The notes under the pieces: generated by a model | Told to the model about the DNA's origin: nothing | What the model saw: the letters and a program-made list of their open reading frames with translations, nothing else | The model's database searches: none | Program-made: the position numbers and the translations under genes | Part shown: one piece after another, positions 31,909 to 32,892 of the stretch | Layout: every line of letters starts with the position of its first letter | Position numbering within the stretch: position 1 is the stretch's first letter | Origin: Chloroflexota bacterium | GTDB lineage: Bacteria; Chloroflexota; Dehalococcoidia; GIF9; UBA5620 | Assembly (NCBI GenBank): GCA_026389735.1 | Contig: JAPLHH010000169.1 | Span: forward strand, 1 to 32,892 | Length of the DNA: 32,892 nt | Direction: 5' to 3'

Positions 31909-32892
31909 ATGAAGAAGTTATCGTTGTTGCTTTTGGCAGGATTACTGGCTGTCATCCCTTCCGGTGGATGCATTCAAGAACCTCAAGAGGAGGCACCTAT
32001 TGGCATGGCGGTGGAATTTAATGCCCACTCCGCCTGTGCTTACATAAGTCAGGATAAAGGATGGTTTGAGCAGGAAGGACTGAAGCTAACTTCCTATGAA
32101 AGCTATGCGACCGGCATGGCCCTCGCCTCGGCTTTAGCCCGTGGCGATGTTGAGGTCGCCTACATCTGCCTGGTGCCAGTCATTAACGCCTATGCCAACG
32201 CTGGAGTACCAATAAGAATCATAGCCGGAACGCATAAGTATGGCTATGGCTTGGTGGTTAATCCCGACAAGATAAAAGATGTAACGGATTTAGAGAAGCC
32301 CGGCATTCGCCTCGGCTGCATTAGAGAGGGCGGTACTGTTGACGTGCTGATGCACAAAATGATAGATAAGTATCATCTTGATGCCGGTAAGGTACTGGCT
32401 AATGTTCAGCGGATGGACCCCTCGAAGCAGGTTCTGGCTATCAAGATGGGGCAGTTAGATGCCGGCTTTCTCCCCGAACACTGGGCGACTATGGCTGAAG
32501 AGTTTGGCTTTAACATGCTGCTGACTAGTCAGGATGTCTGGCCTGAGATGCAGGGTAGTGTTCTGGTAGTTAAGGAGGAACTAATAAGTAACCATCCCGA
32601 GGTAGTGAGGAAACTAGTAGAGGTAACCAAGAGGGCAACGGAGTGGAGTAACCAGCACCCTCAGGAGGCAGCCGAGGTTATGGCAAGGCAGTTGCAAGTC
32701 ACCGAGAGCAAAATTCCGTCTGACGCACCGGAGGACATTGCCAAGCTAGAAACCACCTCTGAATTATTGCTAAAATCTATGAGCCGGCTGGAGTATACCA
32801 CTGATATTGAACCTAAAGAGGTTCAGGCTACCATAGACTACATCGCCGGCCTGGGCTATATAAAAGGCAGCTTTAACGCTGATGACATTCTG
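31909..32892 (+). CDS. NMT1/SsuA-type ABC substrate-binding lipoprotein, 3' end missing
   Basis: The frame runs 328 codons from ATG 31909 to the right edge without a stop, so the gene is cut by the window. The signal peptide MKKLSLLLLAGLLAVIPSGG is followed by C21, a lipobox (PSGGC). The mature part has the NitT/TauT family pattern: ACAYISQDKGWFEQEGLKL, ATGMALASALARGDVEVAYI, VPIRIIAGTHKYGYGLVV, a KPGIRLGCI segment, and SKQVLAIKMGQLDAGFLPEHW. This family brings nitrate, sulfonates, thiamine precursors and other ligands to ABC permeases, which would lie to the right. AGAGG precedes the ATG by about ten bases. The nearby ModE-type regulator hints at an oxyanion- or molybdenum-linked role, but that is inference. 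Confidence 0.88.
   Translation, partial: MKKLSLLLLAGLLAVIPSGGCIQEPQEEAPIGMAVEFNAHSACAYISQDKGWFEQEGLKLTSYESYATGMALASALARGDVEVAYICLVPVINAYANAGVPIRIIAGTHKYGYGLVVNPDKIKDVTDLEKPGIRLGCIREGGTVDVLMHKMIDKYHLDAGKVLANVQRMDPSKQVLAIKMGQLDAGFLPEHWATMAEEFGFNMLLTSQDVWPEMQGSVLVVKEELISNHPEVVRKLVEVTKRATEWSNQHPQEAAEVMARQLQVTESKIPSDAPEDIAKLETTSELLLKSMSRLEYTTDIEPKEVQATIDYIAGLGYIKGSFNADDIL

Noticed and set aside
1..32892. CRISPR array, tRNA, rRNA or insertion sequence
   Set aside because: I saw no regularly spaced repeats, tRNA cloverleaf with CCA or TTC-loop pattern, rRNA core sequence or transposase gene by eye; a tRNA scan and repeat finder would be the decisive checks.

Overview
The window is a bacterial chromosome segment of about 33 kb with mid-range GC, dense short operons on both strands, and no rRNA, tRNA, CRISPR array, prophage or complete transposon that I can see. 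The gene content suggests an anaerobe, most likely an uncultured Dehalococcoidia-type Chloroflexota. The pointers are a stand-alone bacterial Elp3, radical SAM enzymes, lipoprotein-dependent ABC importers, a bacterial GH3-type adenylating enzyme, a Mut7-C RNase, and several short dispersed intergenic palindromes. This placement is inference from gene families and was not checked by alignment.

Layout. 1-480: the end of a winged-helix regulator, then a small ribbon-helix-helix/coiled-coil protein. 527-1347: a 63-bp near-identical direct repeat flanks an isoprenylcysteine-methyltransferase-like membrane protein. 1382-3046: a GH3-like acyl-adenylating enzyme with a clear terminator. 3358-6396: a large 7TM-GAF-GAF-GGDEF-HD-GYP cyclic-di-GMP protein behind a good sigma-70-type promoter. 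6500-8671: a Trm9-like methyltransferase divergent from Elp3, a pairing that suggests a two-step tRNA wobble-uridine modification. 8686-14499 (minus): a full oligopeptide/dipeptide ABC importer, oppA-B-C-D-F in transcription order. 14635-15810: a radical SAM protein with an unusual cysteine spacing. 15939-16580: a HAD hydrolase. 16654-20030 (minus): a compact sugar-phosphate operon, LacD-type aldolase, pyruvate kinase, PfkB-family kinase.

20344-27506 (plus): a PaaK-like CoA ligase with a doubtful start, a CorA channel, a VUT/YhhQ-type transporter and a Mut7-C RNase, then the cofactor block nnr (NAD(P)HX repair), coaX (pantothenate kinase) and coaBC. coaX and coaBC catalyse consecutive parts of the CoA route, which fits a genome with two acyl-activating enzymes. 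valS follows at 27653-30379 after a tandem-hairpin repeat. 30511-32892 looks like a molybdenum-related locus: a MocA-like cytidylyltransferase, a one-domain ModE-type regulator, and a truncated NMT1/SsuA-type binding lipoprotein. Two palindromes with the same 8-N8-8 geometry and ModE-like TATAT half-sites lie upstream of the last two genes.

The strongest leads are the Elp3/Trm9 pair, the ModE-operator/MocA/NitT-TauT-type transporter locus, the duplicated promoter-like 63-bp repeat, the possible AUA start of the PaaK-like gene, and four kinds of dispersed intergenic palindrome or repeat.
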